Source: Armillaria gallica (taxonomy: Eukaryota; Basidiomycota; Agaricomycetes; Agaricales; Physalacriaceae). From it: 64,000 bases of DNA. Position numbers and translations under genes: made by a program. Each line of letters begins with the position of its first letter. Positions within the stretch are counted from its first letter, which is position 1. The DNA lies in contig JBANDB010000002.1 in the NCBI GenBank assembly GCA_037576215.1, positions 7,254,001-7,318,000 of the forward strand, in the 5' to 3' direction. Below are positions 23,800 through 35,434 of this stretch, in pieces. Under the pieces are notes generated by a model. That model was not told the origin of the DNA, did not search any database, and was given only the letters and a program-made list of their open reading frames with translations.

Positions 23800-25005
23800 C
23801 GAATCATATTAAATCTCCCACTCCATGCGAACTTTCACTTTGATATCTATGAGTCATTGTGCCTCCAGGCACATTGATTGCCAATCCTTCTGCAGTAAAT
23901 TAAACATGCGTCATTATTCTAGGCCTACACACATGGACAGAGCCATATGGTCACGCAGTTTAACTACATGTAGGCTATGCATAGCTACAGATTCTCGGGG
24001 AACCATATGGATACGCCCCTACAGCTTAGAAACATAGCAGGGATTAGTGAACCATTAACTATGGATGAGTAAGTAGTAAGTAGATTAGTAAACCTTTCAA
24101 AGTTTTAATAGGCTACACAAACTTTTAATAAGTATGCACAGTAGAAGTAGCATGTAGCATAGTGAACTATGGTTACAAATAGTTTGCTATGCTCACTAAT
24201 CATGTGCTGTGGTTATCAAGCAAAAGCAAAAGTTTGCTTACTTAGCAAGTACAGTTCTGTAGTATAAAAGATAATGGCCTGTAGATAGAAAAGAATAAGA
24301 ATCCCCTGGAGGATACATACACCACACATATCATCCAATACACACGAATTAAAGTTAATATCTCTATGTCCTTGAAGAGATACAACACTTTGTGAACTTT
24401 CTAAAGGCTTGCTACTTACCAAGTGTTAAATAACTTGATTCACATCCTCTTGTCCAAAACACAAACAAGGATATTCTAAAAAAGACCGCCTTGTTTGTCA
24501 TCCTCATCTCATAAATTCACATACCTGAAGACTTAAAAGGGTAATCCATAGCTAGGATTCTGAACTTAAGTCTCTAACACCAACAGCATACTGTTCCTGT
24601 AAGGTTGGAACGATACTAATTCTAGTTTCTCTAGGTAAGCCAGCTCCATCTCTGTGTTTCTCTGAGAAAGTATGTGAGTATAGGAGAATATCTCCTACTG
24701 GAACTGTAGCCAGGATTCCAACACCACAAAGTTTGCGCTGCACCTAGGTCACCCCCACTCAGCATACACCCATGTTTACACATCCCTTCCCTTCCAGGAA
24801 AGTTCACGTACATACCTTGAGCCTCTGAACAGCTTTCAGAGAATCATAACAAAGCATAGCAATACTTCACTATACCACCAGAAGCTACAGTCATCACATG
24901 GAGGTGCAAGACTAGACTCACTAGAACCTGCCTTCAGATTCTGTGTTTGGTTACACTAGCCATTACAGGTCTTGTGTTTTCTGCCCACAGGAGTCTATAG
25001 GTTCA
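23800..25005. other. Foreign insertion inside the Helitron
   Basis: Coding sequence stops after PHIVDYVKR at 25009 and resumes as QHALHLATNPVAALDFF at about 23690. In other Helitrons these parts lie almost next to each other. The roughly 1.2 kb between them has no Helitron homology and no open frame worth naming. Around 24060-24250 it has repeated AGTAAGTAG / AACTTTTAATA words, and at 24540-24820 a GC-richer block. I could not define inverted ends or a target-site duplication, so the type (MITE, solo LTR, other) is open. Confidence 0.5.
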
Positions 25006-27297
25006 TCAACGCTTAACATAATCCACTATATGAGGAAAGTGTTCATCTAGATCAACCATAGTGTCTCCCACAACCACCTGGAAAATCGGACTGTTGGCTG
25101 GATCAGGATTCACTGTAAAATAGATATGGGGAATATTAAAATGAGCACAATAAGCCGTAATTTCATTCCTGTAAGTAATTTTTAATGCCTCTGAGCTGGT
25201 AATCTTTGCAGAAATTGTTCTCACTTTCAAAAGCAGGGTGAAGACTTTCTTTTCTTCCATTGTCAAATCAGCAGGACAACCTTGCTCTTCAAGATGACAT
25301 GAGACAGAACACAAAGTATGAGGAGTCACTCCCTCAATGTCAGCCGCAGTTGCAGCAAATTTGCTAGACTTAATGGCAAGGTGAGTGTGTAAGTGAGCCT
25401 CATGGCACTGAATCATGTTCATCGCTATGAATATAAAGGAATTATGCCATCGGAAGACACAGTCACTTAAATCCAGGTACAAATTTGCCTGGCTGCGAAA
25501 GCTGACCAGAACTATTCGTTCAGAGTCCTTGAAACCTCCCTTGCCATAAGGATACAGCGATGGAAACATACCCATCATGAGGTGAGGATTGTTATACTCG
25601 CCAATAGCATCTTCATCACAATAAGCAATGAGGTCAGGTTTCTTTCTGGGGGGCCTGATCAAATTCTGCAATGCAGACGATTGAAAAGTACACCCTTGAA
25701 TATTAACTGATTCTATATCAGAAACTCCCATACATTCTAACAGAGGCTTGTCCAATAGATCACTGTCTATGTTCTAAAGCACATCATTGGAGGCAAAGTG
25801 GGGAGCAAAGCCTGTGGTCTCCTCCTGAAACATCTGTTCTGCATCAGCAGCCTCAAAATCAGTTACCCGTGCTTCTAACCCAGGAATCTCATCATTCTCA
25901 TACAACAACAGGTGTTCCTTGGACAAATGAATCTTTGCATACAGTGGATTATTGTCTGCCAACCAGCACAAAAAGGCCCAGACTTTTGCCTTTCAAATGT
26001 AGTTGAACTTTGACAGACATGATTTCACTGATTGTTTGGGACCAACAAATACAATACTCAACATCCCCTTCACATCCACAGGAGATCAGGGAAGTTCAGA
26101 GGCAGTGGACACATAATTCAAATCATGAGCACAGGTATTACCCTTAAAGACCCTGGGTTGATCTTCATGAGGACTATGATATAATCTAGTGACATGACAT
26201 ATACAATGATAAATGGCACAAGCCATCTCTTCTACCCATGTTAGGTCTCAGAATTCCTCAGGTAGTTGCCCATGATACAAACCATTGTGTAATGCAAACA
26301 TAGGCAATCATCCTTTCTGCAGCTCCGAGTCGCATTCTGTACACACATGAAGCATTCCATCCACAAACCCCTTCGGATCAAGCATGTACTTTGATAATGC
26401 AGGATGATCAATAATATCGCCCACATCAGGCCACTCACTATCTAACACATTAAGCAAATTGAAATGCAAATTGAGCACCACTGTTGGTATGTCCCCTTCG
26501 CTGTAATGATTAACAGTAAGAACGTCCTCATGGTTAAGTTCCCTGGCACAAACTGAGCAAGTATACACCTTAGGCCATTTCATCCCTTGCAGGTACTGTC
26601 TTGTGCATTCCAACTTGGTATCCATAGGCACCACCTGTGACCAATCGGAGGCAATCCACTCAAAATGTTCAGCAAGTCCTTGGTCACTAGTGTCACGAGC
26701 AACATGTCGGATGCTCTGACGGGTGACTCTGTGGTGGCGATCACAAATAGGTGGGAGTACAATGTTACAAATGGAGGAGCCAAACTCACATTCCAATACA
26801 GTGAGGACAGAAAATGTGTTTTTTAACTCTACCACAGCATTGTAACAATTCAGAACATCAGCAATGACTGCAGAGGGAAGCCCAGTTAATTCTTGCCATC
26901 ACTTCAAAAGAGATAGACACAGGCTTTCCAATCAACAATTATGAGAGTCAGTCACACCACCAAGGTGCCTGGAATGATGCGTGCGAGTCAAATAATCAGT
27001 CAACAACTTGTTAGACAGCATAGATACACAATGTCAAAATGTCGCATAATCCAGTTCCAGGTCCATTGTCTGTAACAAACGGTTACCATACATTCTCGGA
27101 TACGCAAACGCATGAGCCCATGGTCAAACAATTTTTGGAAACATACCATTGCCTAGCTTATCGCGAAATAATTCAAACACCATGTAGCACCTTCGGTTCA
27201 GCATTGGAATGTCCAGGATGCCTCTTGCATCACATAGAGTCTCCAATTCTTTTTCCTCCATTCTGTGTATGCACTGCATGAATGCAATGAACAGTCA
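25006..27297 (-). pseudogene. Helitron N-terminal region with DUF6570-like cysteine motifs
   Basis: One frame runs the whole length. Near 26.6 kb it has YTCSVCARELNHEDV and near 26.3 kb LHVCTECDSELQKG, the paired cysteines of the DUF6570-type region. Near 26.2 kb it has LPMFALHNGLYHGQLPEEF, and near 25.95 kb ADNNPLYAKI. The Helitron-like N domain follows: MFPSLYPYGKGGF, then HFNIPHIYFTVNPDPANSP. Stops in this frame are TGA at 27295, 27124, 27034, 26932, 26899, 26308, 26248, 26086, 25993 and 25006, and one TAG at 25774. Several TGAs fall where family members carry arginine, for instance EEF*DLTWVEE and NYI*KAKVW. Confidence 0.8.
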
Positions 27298-28161
27298 TAC
27301 CATGCATTGGATGGCATCGCCTCATGTGTGGAGAGTGTGAGCTCTGCCAGTCAAAATGGTCATAGTTCTTACCGTAATGCCATCAAAAGAATCTGCCAAA
27401 TCGGTTTCTGACGCATAAACCCAGAAGGGATTGCACCTGTTCTCACCAGATATATGACAAGATAGCAATAGCTGAGGATGGAATCGAACAGAGGCAATAT
27501 CCAGTGGAGAAAGGCATACTTGAAGGTCAGTGGATACATCCTCAACATAAAACAGGCCCTTGTGGAATTTGACATGAACATCAGTCCAAAGGTTCTCTCC
27601 CTGAAAACATGAGCAAAGCCATCCACAAACCAAGACCAGAGAAGAAAACACATCAGAATGCATTTCAGGATAGTATAATGGATCATAATATACAGGAAAA
27701 TCACCTAGACAGTATTCAGTACCATCATTAGAAGGGCAGTCTTCCTCATCCAGAATGCATGTGACATTGCACAGCATTTTGCTTAACACAAAAGACATAA
27801 TAGATTTGTGTACACTGCTGAGCAGTAAGACAGATGGGTATGCAGGGCATGGTCACTGAGTGACAACAGATGGAGGTCTGCCCTTCTGCAGGGACACAAC
27901 TCAGATACTGTGGCACAGTGATACAATTACACTACCAAACTTGATAGTTAATGATGTGTGAGGACAATCCAGGATGAATACACTCACACACAAGTGTATC
28001 AAGCAGGGAGATTCCGCTAATGACAGAGGTAACAGCTCAGTATGGTTTTCCTGTGGAATCAGAGCTTCAATGAAGAACCAAAAAGAATGTACAGCAACAA
28101 CACTGACCCAAAAGATCATTACTGTCTGGCACATGGTGAGGCACACAAATGCAATGGACAC
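27298..28161 (-). pseudogene. In-frame extension upstream of the Helitron
   Basis: The Helitron frame stays open 5' of 27297 up to 28161 with only three further stops, all TGA (27322, 27853, 27901). Readable parts include FHKGLFYVEDVSTDLQVCL and ENRCNPFWVYASETDLADSF. The first 80 codons are hydrophobic and may not be coding. It could be an N-terminal exon of the Helitron or a neighbour gene in the same frame. The lack of TAA and TAG over more than 860 bp argues that it was coding. Confidence 0.45.
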
Positions 28162-28674
28162 AGGATAAGAGGTACAACCTAAGACAATGGAATAGAGGGT
28201 GACAATGACATGACATCACTGCCTCCCAAGGAAGACATCAGAAATATATGGTGCACCATGTGCCTGGTTATTACATGAACCACAAGATAAAGACCTTATC
28301 ATATCTAATCTAATTTGAAAGTAAAATTACCACAGACCATAAAAGGGCCGAGACTGGGGTAGATTGACCCCTGTACACACTCCACTGGTGAAGTCACATT
28401 GCTTTCTCCCTTTTAGACCTTCTGTCATTTCACTCCTTATCAGTCAGAAAGAATTGGGGATAAGAGGCGCTTAAGTAAAGAAAATGAATAAATCGTAACA
28501 CCCAGGGTTCTTTTGATTATCCCCACACATGATATCTTTTCTCTGGATCTCCAGGGACCACACATCATAGATTACAGACATGTAGTTATCTAAATTAGTC
28601 CCAGCCTGTGTACAAGTGCATCCCACTGAAAGTTGAATTCTCTATTGCAGACAGATGTTTGTGTGAGCGAGCAA
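28162..28674. other. Spacer without a recognisable gene
   Basis: No open frame with protein-like composition and no repeat partner were found between the Helitron 5' side and the tandem duplication. Confidence 0.35.
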
Positions 28675-29135
28675 GCTCTTCAGCCTTATTGTTGTGCATG
28701 CCTGTAAGGTACAGTGCAACAACGAAGCCCTTATGTTTTAATTCCATTGCTTCTGTTTCTATCATAGAGCTCTCAACCTCAGTGACCTTGCTTCTTCATG
28801 TGCCATTTGCACTGTTAGTCCACTCTCTGTGCTTCTGCTTTGCTAATGTGTAAGGTATGTGAATTCGCAAAACTACACCCTTAGACATGCTGTGGGTGTG
28901 ACATCGCTCTTTGACCTTATTGCCATGCATGCTCGTAAGATAGAGTGCAATGACAAAATCCTTATGTTTTAATTCCATGGCTTCTTTTTCTATTATAAAG
29001 CTTTCCACTGTTGTGACCTTGCTTCTTCACATGCTGCTTGCACTGCCAGCTTGCTTGCTATACTCCTGTATTGTTAACATGTAAGACATAGTATTTTGCA
29101 AAATTACATTCTTAGACATGCTGTAGGCATAACAC
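28675..29135 (+). repeat. Tandem duplication, 231 bp period
   Basis: Two copies are joined head to tail. TTATGTTTTAATTCCAT occurs at 28731 and 28962, and TGACCTTGCTTCTTCA follows in both. The copies also share GTGCATGC-TGTAAG, AGTGCAA and CCTTAGACATGCTGT. Divergence is moderate. No coding capacity is seen. Confidence 0.75.
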
Positions 29136-29638
29136 TAGGTGTGGAGTCATGGCAGCAGCTAGGGACAGGGCTGCTTGAAGCTTATCTATAGTAGCTTGTA
29201 CTGCTCTGTACATTGCTGGTTGTAGAGCATACCTTGATCTGTCTTGGAAGAGTTAATCTTTCTCAGTTACCACATCCATGGCTTGTAGATCATAGCTCCT
29301 GTTATATTTTACTCTAAACACTGTTGATAAAGCATTAGAAGATTGTTCAGTTTTGGGATTGGTGAAATGGAGGTATGTGTTATATTCCTGCCCTAATTCC
29401 TCTATAGCAGTTTTGCCATTATCTCCTACCACTACCATTGCATCTTCTTGCTAGAGGATGGCATCAATAGAGTTGATAAGATCTGTTTCTGCCATATTGG
29501 ATGCAATGGTAACCAATATGCTAGTGAGATGCTAGCAGTAGCTTCTGTTGAAGTTTGCTAAGTTCCCAATGTGTCCACCACTGTGAAGTGTAGTGGAGAT
29601 TTATATGCCTCAAGTTCAATCAGAATCTAGCAAAACAT
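29136..29638 (-). mobile_element. Internal start of an LTR element (leader and possible gag)
   Basis: Downstream of the LTR (in minus orientation) lies a leader of about 150 bp. It is followed by a frame beginning MAETDLINSIDAIL near 29495, which after a TAG continues as EDAMVVVGDNGKTAIEE and SYDLQAMDVVTEKD to 29253. The position suits gag, but no zinc knuckle, protease or polymerase is visible, and no second LTR was found. The element is probably truncated. Confidence 0.35.
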
Positions 29639-29982
29639 TGTTGATAGTGTGTACTGAGATAGTATGAGTGTCAGTGGTGTGCTGACAAGGATGTGAGTAT
29701 AGATGTAGACTATAGTGAGAGATGAGTCTTCATATCCTTTACTCCCACATCATGATACTCTCTGCCCTGATCCAGGTTGAACAGTAAGAGTTCACACTAA
29801 GGGAGTTATGAGATAAAAAGATGATTATTATTACACTTTGATTACTTATATACTGCTATTTAGTGACACATATGGAGTCATTGAGAATAACTACTAAGTG
29901 TGAGTCAAGTAATTATTCTGACTCATCCTACATCACTACAACTCACTAGGGTAAAAATAGCACACTAATTTAGCCTATTACA
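29639..29982 (-). mobile_element. LTR of a retrotransposon, inserted into the NLR gene
   Basis: In minus orientation the segment begins TGTAATAGGC at 29982 and ends ATCAACA at 29639, with the TG...CA ends of an LTR. It is AT-rich and contains TATATAAG near 29850 as a possible TATA signal. It starts exactly where the TPR coding sequence of the NLR gene breaks off (GGTAGAAGAAAGGAGG|TGTAATAGG). Without the other end I cannot check a target-site duplication. Confidence 0.5.
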
Positions 29983-32900
29983 CCTCCTTTCTTCTACCCT
30001 GATCCTGATATGTAGATGCTAAATTCTCTATTGCCAATAATGTATCAGGATATTCTTCTCCTAATACCTTTTTTCACAATGCCAACACTTGCAGATCTAA
30101 CTCTTCTGCCTCTTTCTGTCTACCCTGACTCCAATATGTAGATGCTAAGCTTTTCATTGCTGATAATGTATCAGGATGTTTTTCTCTTAACACCACTTTT
30201 CGCAATGCCAACACTTGCAGCTCTAACTCTTCTGCCTCTTTCTGTCTACCCTGACTCCAATATATAGATGCTAGACTTGCCATTGCTTGTAATATATTAG
30301 GATGATTTTCTTGAAAATCATTTTTACAAGTTTGCAACACTTTATATTGCATATGCTCAGCTCTTTGCTAATCTCCATTATGTCTAAATGATGTTGCAAA
30401 TTGTTTGTTGATAAACATATTTTCTATGTCAAATTCATTATATATAAGATGTGGATTTAAAATTTGAAGAAAAATATAGTCATTTTCATCTCATTTTGTT
30501 GGTATTGCTTTTGCCATTATCATAACAGCTGCTTCAAGAAGACTTTGCTTTTTTGATTTATCTAATCCATCAATACACCATAAATGTACTAAAGAATGTA
30601 AAGAATATACAAAGTATTTTTTTTTTTTAGTCTTTTTTAAAAGTGAAGAAGCTAGTAAAATACGTATACCACTTCTGAAATTATTAAAATCCCATTTTTC
30701 ATCTTCTGTTAATAATCAAAATTTACTATAGATATTATTTGTCATATAATCATCCTCAATATCATCTGATATAGCTGCACGATGAAAAATCTCTTCTGAG
30801 ATATTATTGTTATAAAAAAATGATAATAGTTCTAATATTTCTAATGCATATTGTGCATCAGCATTATTTCTTTTGCTTGATTTTGTATTGTATTTAATGA
30901 CATAGTCCATGATTCATATATATTTCACTCTTGTTCAGTGTAAAATGTTTTTTTTAATACAACTTCTCAATTTTTATCAAGTAATTGAAGATACTCATAA
31001 ATATTATAAAAATCTCTAGAAATAGATGATCCTGCAAGATCAATAGCTAATGGTATAAAACCTAATCTTGTTACTATAGCTTTTGCATGTTTATCAATTT
31101 CCATATTTGAATTTTTTAAATTGCTAGATTTCAAAAAAAGTTTCAAAGCTTCAGCTAAAGACATTTCAGAAACAGCTTCTTTTATATTATCTGTAATGCA
31201 ATCCAAATAAGGATTACAGCTTGTAATTAAAATATTTCCACTTTCTCCTGCAGGCATATATTTTTTTAACAAGGAAATTTTATCATGATCAGCATTATCA
31301 TATATTAAGAGCCATTCTTGTTTATAATAATTAGAGATTCAATCAAGTACTGTGTTCTGATCTGAAGATACAGATGGATCTTTTAATATATGATTATATT
31401 TAGCTTGAATATCTTTTAGACTTTGAATAATTGTACTCTCAGATGTAGCATCAATCCAAAATATAATTGAAAAACTAAATAAATATAAATTCAATATAAA
31501 TAAATAAATTTTAAATTTTAAATGCACTTACTATTTTGATTTTTGCTCATTGTGAGCAAATTTTAGAGCAATTTGACTTTTACCAATTCCTCTCATTTCA
31601 TAAAGTAGAAATGACCGTCTTTTCCAGGGTTTTTCATGTGATGCAAAATATTTTTGAAGCTTTAAAAAATAATCTTGATGTCCAATAAACAGAGATGATA
31701 GAAAGGGTGGTAAAGAGATCATAGTGATCTTTGAAACAGGTGGTATATGACCAGCTATATTTGCATTAGGATATTTTTTAAAACATGAAAATAAATAAAA
31801 CATACCAAATGATCCCAATGTGTGAACTTTTTCCAAGCTGGAGCTTGAACAAAGACATTCTATCATCTCCTCAATCATTCTAGAAGTATTAGGATCTCTC
31901 AGATAGGCATTTGTATGTGCCAAAATATTTGATTCTCTCTGCCAATCATCTACTGCCAATATTCCAGTTCCATGTGTAACATTGAATCTGAAATATGTCC
32001 CTGCATTGCTTTTATACTGTTTTGCAAAGTCAGAAGAGACCAACTCACAATCAGTAGCAATCTTTGTAACAGTCTTCATCAGATTTAAAGATAGTATCTT
32101 TTCTATGCCTCTTGGTTGCTGAAACCCATTAGGCCCAGGATGGCCTGTTCCAATACTGAGGAATACTCCAACAGGGCAATCACTACCAAATAGCTGCATT
32201 GCTTCTTCCCTGACTTCCTTTGAAGGATTATTATGCCCAAGACCTGCATCAATATATGAAGAACTAATCCCTCCATGACCAACAATCATTATAGCTTTAA
32301 AAATCTTTGGAGTTGCAGTTGTAGCTCGACCAGCCTCCCAAATCTTGCAATCTGGACCTTGATTAGGGAGTCCTTCATATGTTCAAAATCGCTGTGGAGA
32401 TTCAATATTGACACTTGTTTTAGTGCAGACAAACCTGATATAGAGATGAGCATCAGAACATGAAGACATAGCAAAAATCAACATACATATTGCCAGTTGT
32501 GTCCTTCCCTGTACCTGGATCGAGCAGATGCTTATCTCCAGTATACCCTTCACAGCTATTCTTGACAATCTCCTTGATCTCTGCTTCCAAAGTACTCGCC
32601 CTGAACTTATCATCCTTATAAACTAGTTTATGGTTATCAGGGCTGAAAACAGCAGCTGAAAGTTTCTTGTAGTTGCGCAGCGCATCTTCAGTTGACATTT
32701 TCAATCGACCCAGCATGATTCCATTGAGACTACAGACCTAATATCAATCATGGAGCCTACATCAGAGCAAGCAACTCACCCTCCGGTACCAGAACCTCCA
32801 ATGAGATGAAAGTACTCGCAAGGTTTCGGTACCTCAGTCAAATGCTTCTTTGCCTGGATGCACTTCATGATTTCATGGAGAATGATAAGCTGAGATACCC

Positions 32901-33019
32901 CACGGATCCCGCCGCCATCTATCTCATGTATCAGCAAATGCTGTCCATGCAAAGAGCCTGGAGAACGCACCAAGTGACAGCAAGTTCACAGGGCTGTTGT
33001 TTGGGGTGTTATCGGCCAT
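29983..33019 (-). pseudogene. Patatin-NB-ARC-TPR NLR-like protein, decayed and 3'-truncated
   Basis: Start ATG 33019 (MADNTPNNSPVNLLSL); intron 32919-32970 joins it to DGGGIRG, the patatin oxyanion loop. Next come EYFHLIGGSGTGG and, after another intron, LNGIMLGRLKMSTEDAL. Then come DCKIWEAGRATTATPKIF and YIDAGLGHNNPSKEV (the Asp dyad). FLSIGTGHPG follows, then the NB-ARC: a P-loop EMRGIGKSQIALKF, intron 31475-31531, FWIDATSEST, EWLLIYDNAD (Walker B) and LGFIPLAIDLAG. TPR repeats close the gene. Fungal NLRs of this type are thought to sense non-self and trigger a lipase-like effector. Here the frame has seven TGA stops, one TAG and a frameshift near 30.87 kb. The gene ends at the LTR after the third TPR. 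Confidence 0.85.
29990..30352 (-). repeat. Three TPR repeats, 126-bp (42-codon) period
   Basis: These are kinesin-light-chain-type TPRs, for example LASIYWSQGRQKEAEEL and LASTYWSQGRQKEAEEL. The period is exactly 126 bp. At the equivalent position the three copies read TGT (Cys, 30326-30328), CGA (Arg, 30200-30202) and TGA (stop, 30074-30076). The third copy is incomplete because the LTR interrupts it. Confidence 0.85.
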
Positions 33020-34718
33020 CGATGAATGAGATTCTAGAGATTTCAGGTCAGCAGACATGGCATACACAAACCGAAGGCGGTTGCACCTTTCAATAGAGGT
33101 TGGATAGCTAGATGCTTTCGGATGAGAATGCAGCAAGTCGTGGTAAGAGGACAAGATGCTGTGGGAAGCGCGTGGTGATTTGTACATTGCTGTAAAGGGA
33201 TCATGGAGGAATCCATGCCCCGGAACCTCATGAGTTCGCCTTGATGGTCCGGATTGATGCACGGTTCTGAACTGACACTGCAAACGATATACGTGACGAA
33301 AAGAAATGGTATTCTGAGTATTTATGACAGAAGACACAGTCATTAAAGCAATAGTCTCTCACAGCAGTCCAAATTCCTCCACAGTGCCGAACAAAGGGTT
33401 GGTAAATGAAAAGAAAAGAGTGACCACGAGTAGCGGAACCTTTACCAGTTAGTTCTGTGATGTTTGTAGAATGATGAGACTGAATTGAGTCATGTGAAGA
33501 CCCCAGACAATGACATGGACATCAGCAAGTAACACCTGATTGAGGTTACCAGTGGCGATGGGATGTAGAAGTGCCAGCAAACGAGTAGTCCAAGACATAA
33601 CATACATCCCAACCGAGACAGACAAAGACAACTTGCTCACTGGATGGAGATTTGATGTATTAGACTGTTGAGGTGGTTCTACCTGCGACATGAGTCAGAC
33701 GATAATTCACTAGAGAAGGGGAGAACCTGCGCATAAGCAGGTCTCTGTACCCAGCTTCCCCATCCGTAAACGATGCGTGTAATGCATGCCACCAGACAAC
33801 ACTGCTTGAGTCGTGCGAAGCATCACAAGAGATGTGATAAACCATGCCAGAGAGCACGTCCACCAAGGCCTTACTGTGCTTCTGCTATGTCAGCCAAGGT
33901 ATTGAGATGCATGAAAATAATGCTCGTACTAGTTCCAGAAAGTTCTTCTGAAGAGACCGAAGGCTAAGAATAGCAGCAGCCAATGGTGATGACGCTCCTG
34001 CTATCTGTCTTCACAACAGACAAGCGCCTCTTCAGTTTCGTCGAAATTGGAAGGGTCGTAGTGGCTGCCAGGATAGAATGACTCTGAATATCTTCCCATC
34101 CTCATCGGATCCATACTGCCCTGTACAAACTTGGTTCTGTTTTCCAGGTGCTCACAACGTCATGACATCTTTCCGATCAAGAAAATCAAGGTGGCTATCG
34201 AGTTTGAGACATTTTGATGACTTGTGTGACGAAGAGGCAAATTGCTTGACATAGTGGCTGGATGGTATGGATGATTGTGGCGATAATCCCCAGAGAAAGC
34301 AGCAAGCGAAACGTGGAATGGTGGCAAGAAGGTCAAGAAGAGTGTCTTGTTTGTAGCAGTAAACAACATGCTCTCTCTCTTCCTGCGATGTCGCTCTACC
34401 AGCAAGTCGACCGATTTGGACTGGGTGACAGCTGCGAGATAGAATATATATTCTATGTTACCTTCTACTCATCTTGCAAGTATCACGAGCTCTTACAATT
34501 ATCAGCTTCAAGCATACTGCTATTCGTACTTGGCTCTAGGGTCTGAACACCCTGACATTGACCTTACTGCTGGCTGGCAGAGCACAAAGGTGGTAGTGGA
34601 GCGACAGTTCTCAGATGGAATAGGTGCGTATGTACCCATACCATTTGAAGCTGCTATCTTACCATGCCAACTTTGAGGCAGCCTGCATAGCGAGCAAGCG
34701 GCAACATATCTGTCAAGA
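33020..34718. other. Divergent spacer between two patatin-type genes
   Basis: This is the shared upstream region of the minus-strand NLR and the plus-strand patatin relic. It has more CpG than the flanking 10-30 kb. Minus-strand frames at 33449-33691 and 33660-33866 are open but show no domain. I found no DGGGIRG-like start for the plus-strand relic in it. Confidence 0.35.
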
Positions 34719-35278
34719 ATGCAGTCTTTTTGCGTGCCGGATAATAATCTTTCTCAAGGCCCAGACTGCAAGATATGGGAAGCCACGCACGCTACCACAG
34801 CAGCACTGACCTTCTTCAAGGCCATCAAGATTGCCAGTCCTGGAGGCTTCGGTCCCGATTACGTTGATGCACGCCTGGGATTCAACAACCCCACAAAGGA
34901 GGTCAGAGATGAAGCCAAGGAGCTGTTTGGTGCATCGGCATGCTAGTCAGCATCGGGACAGGCCATCCTGGGCCTAGTGTGTTCCAGCAGCCGAAGGGAA
35001 TAGAAAAGGTCCTGCCACTGGAGCTCATCAGGGTGTTGCAACGTATCACAACAGACTGTGAAAGTGTAGCGGACGAGCTGGCTAAGGAGTATGGGAGTGA
35101 CAATACCTATTTTAGGTTCAATGTTCTCCATGGCGCCAAAGGAGTTTCGTTGGATGAGTGGAAGAAGATGAGCAAGGTGATCTCTCATACGTCCTCGTAC
35201 TTGAGGGGTCCAGAGGTTTCAAGAGAGATCGATAGAGTAGTAGCTTGCCTCTGTTCTTCATTACCTCTAACAAGATAA
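34719..35278 (+). pseudogene. Second patatin domain relic, 5'-truncated
   Basis: The frame begins near QGPDCKIWEATHATTAALTF and runs FGPDYVDARLGFNNPTKEV. A one-base frameshift near 34940 leads to MLVSIGTGHPGPSVFQQPKG, TYFRFNVLHG and SSYLRGPEVSREID, then a stop at 35278. It aligns block by block with the patatin part of the NLR at 31.5-32.4 kb on the opposite strand, but the residues differ enough for it to be a paralogue rather than a fresh copy. The catalytic Asp context is DAR instead of the usual DGG/DAG. The N-terminal serine half and any NB-ARC domain are missing. Confidence 0.75.
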
Positions 35279-35434
35279 TATGTTGTCGCTTGACTGAATC
35301 TGCACAAAATATCTAGTTCGTCAACCGTACCGCAGTCCAGCTCAAGACCAAATACGAATTACACTATAGGGAATATCACTACATTAACAATACACACAAC
35401 AAAGCAAAGTACACGACCAAGTCTACACACTGCA

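Larger units (their letters stand above)
18477..28161 (-). mobile_element. Decayed Helitron (rolling-circle transposon)
   Basis: Read on the minus strand the order is: a 5' frame, DUF6570-like cysteine motifs, the Helitron-like N domain, the HUH Rep domain, a PIF1-like helicase, and a papain-fold protease-like module. These are the parts of an autonomous Helitron, which moves by rolling-circle replication. The coding sequence is broken by about 18 in-frame TGA codons, a few TAG/TAA codons, at least three frameshifts and about 1.2 kb of foreign DNA. I could not identify the element's own ends (5' TC, 3' hairpin plus CTRR), so the borders are those of recognisable coding sequence. Confidence 0.85.

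Noticed and set aside
25006..33019. A non-standard genetic code in which TGA is sense
   Set aside because: TGA interrupts many frames, but frameshifts, TAG stops, a missing domain and element insertions occur in the same genes. I found no suppressor tRNA in the window. Decay of CGA explains the data with fewer assumptions.
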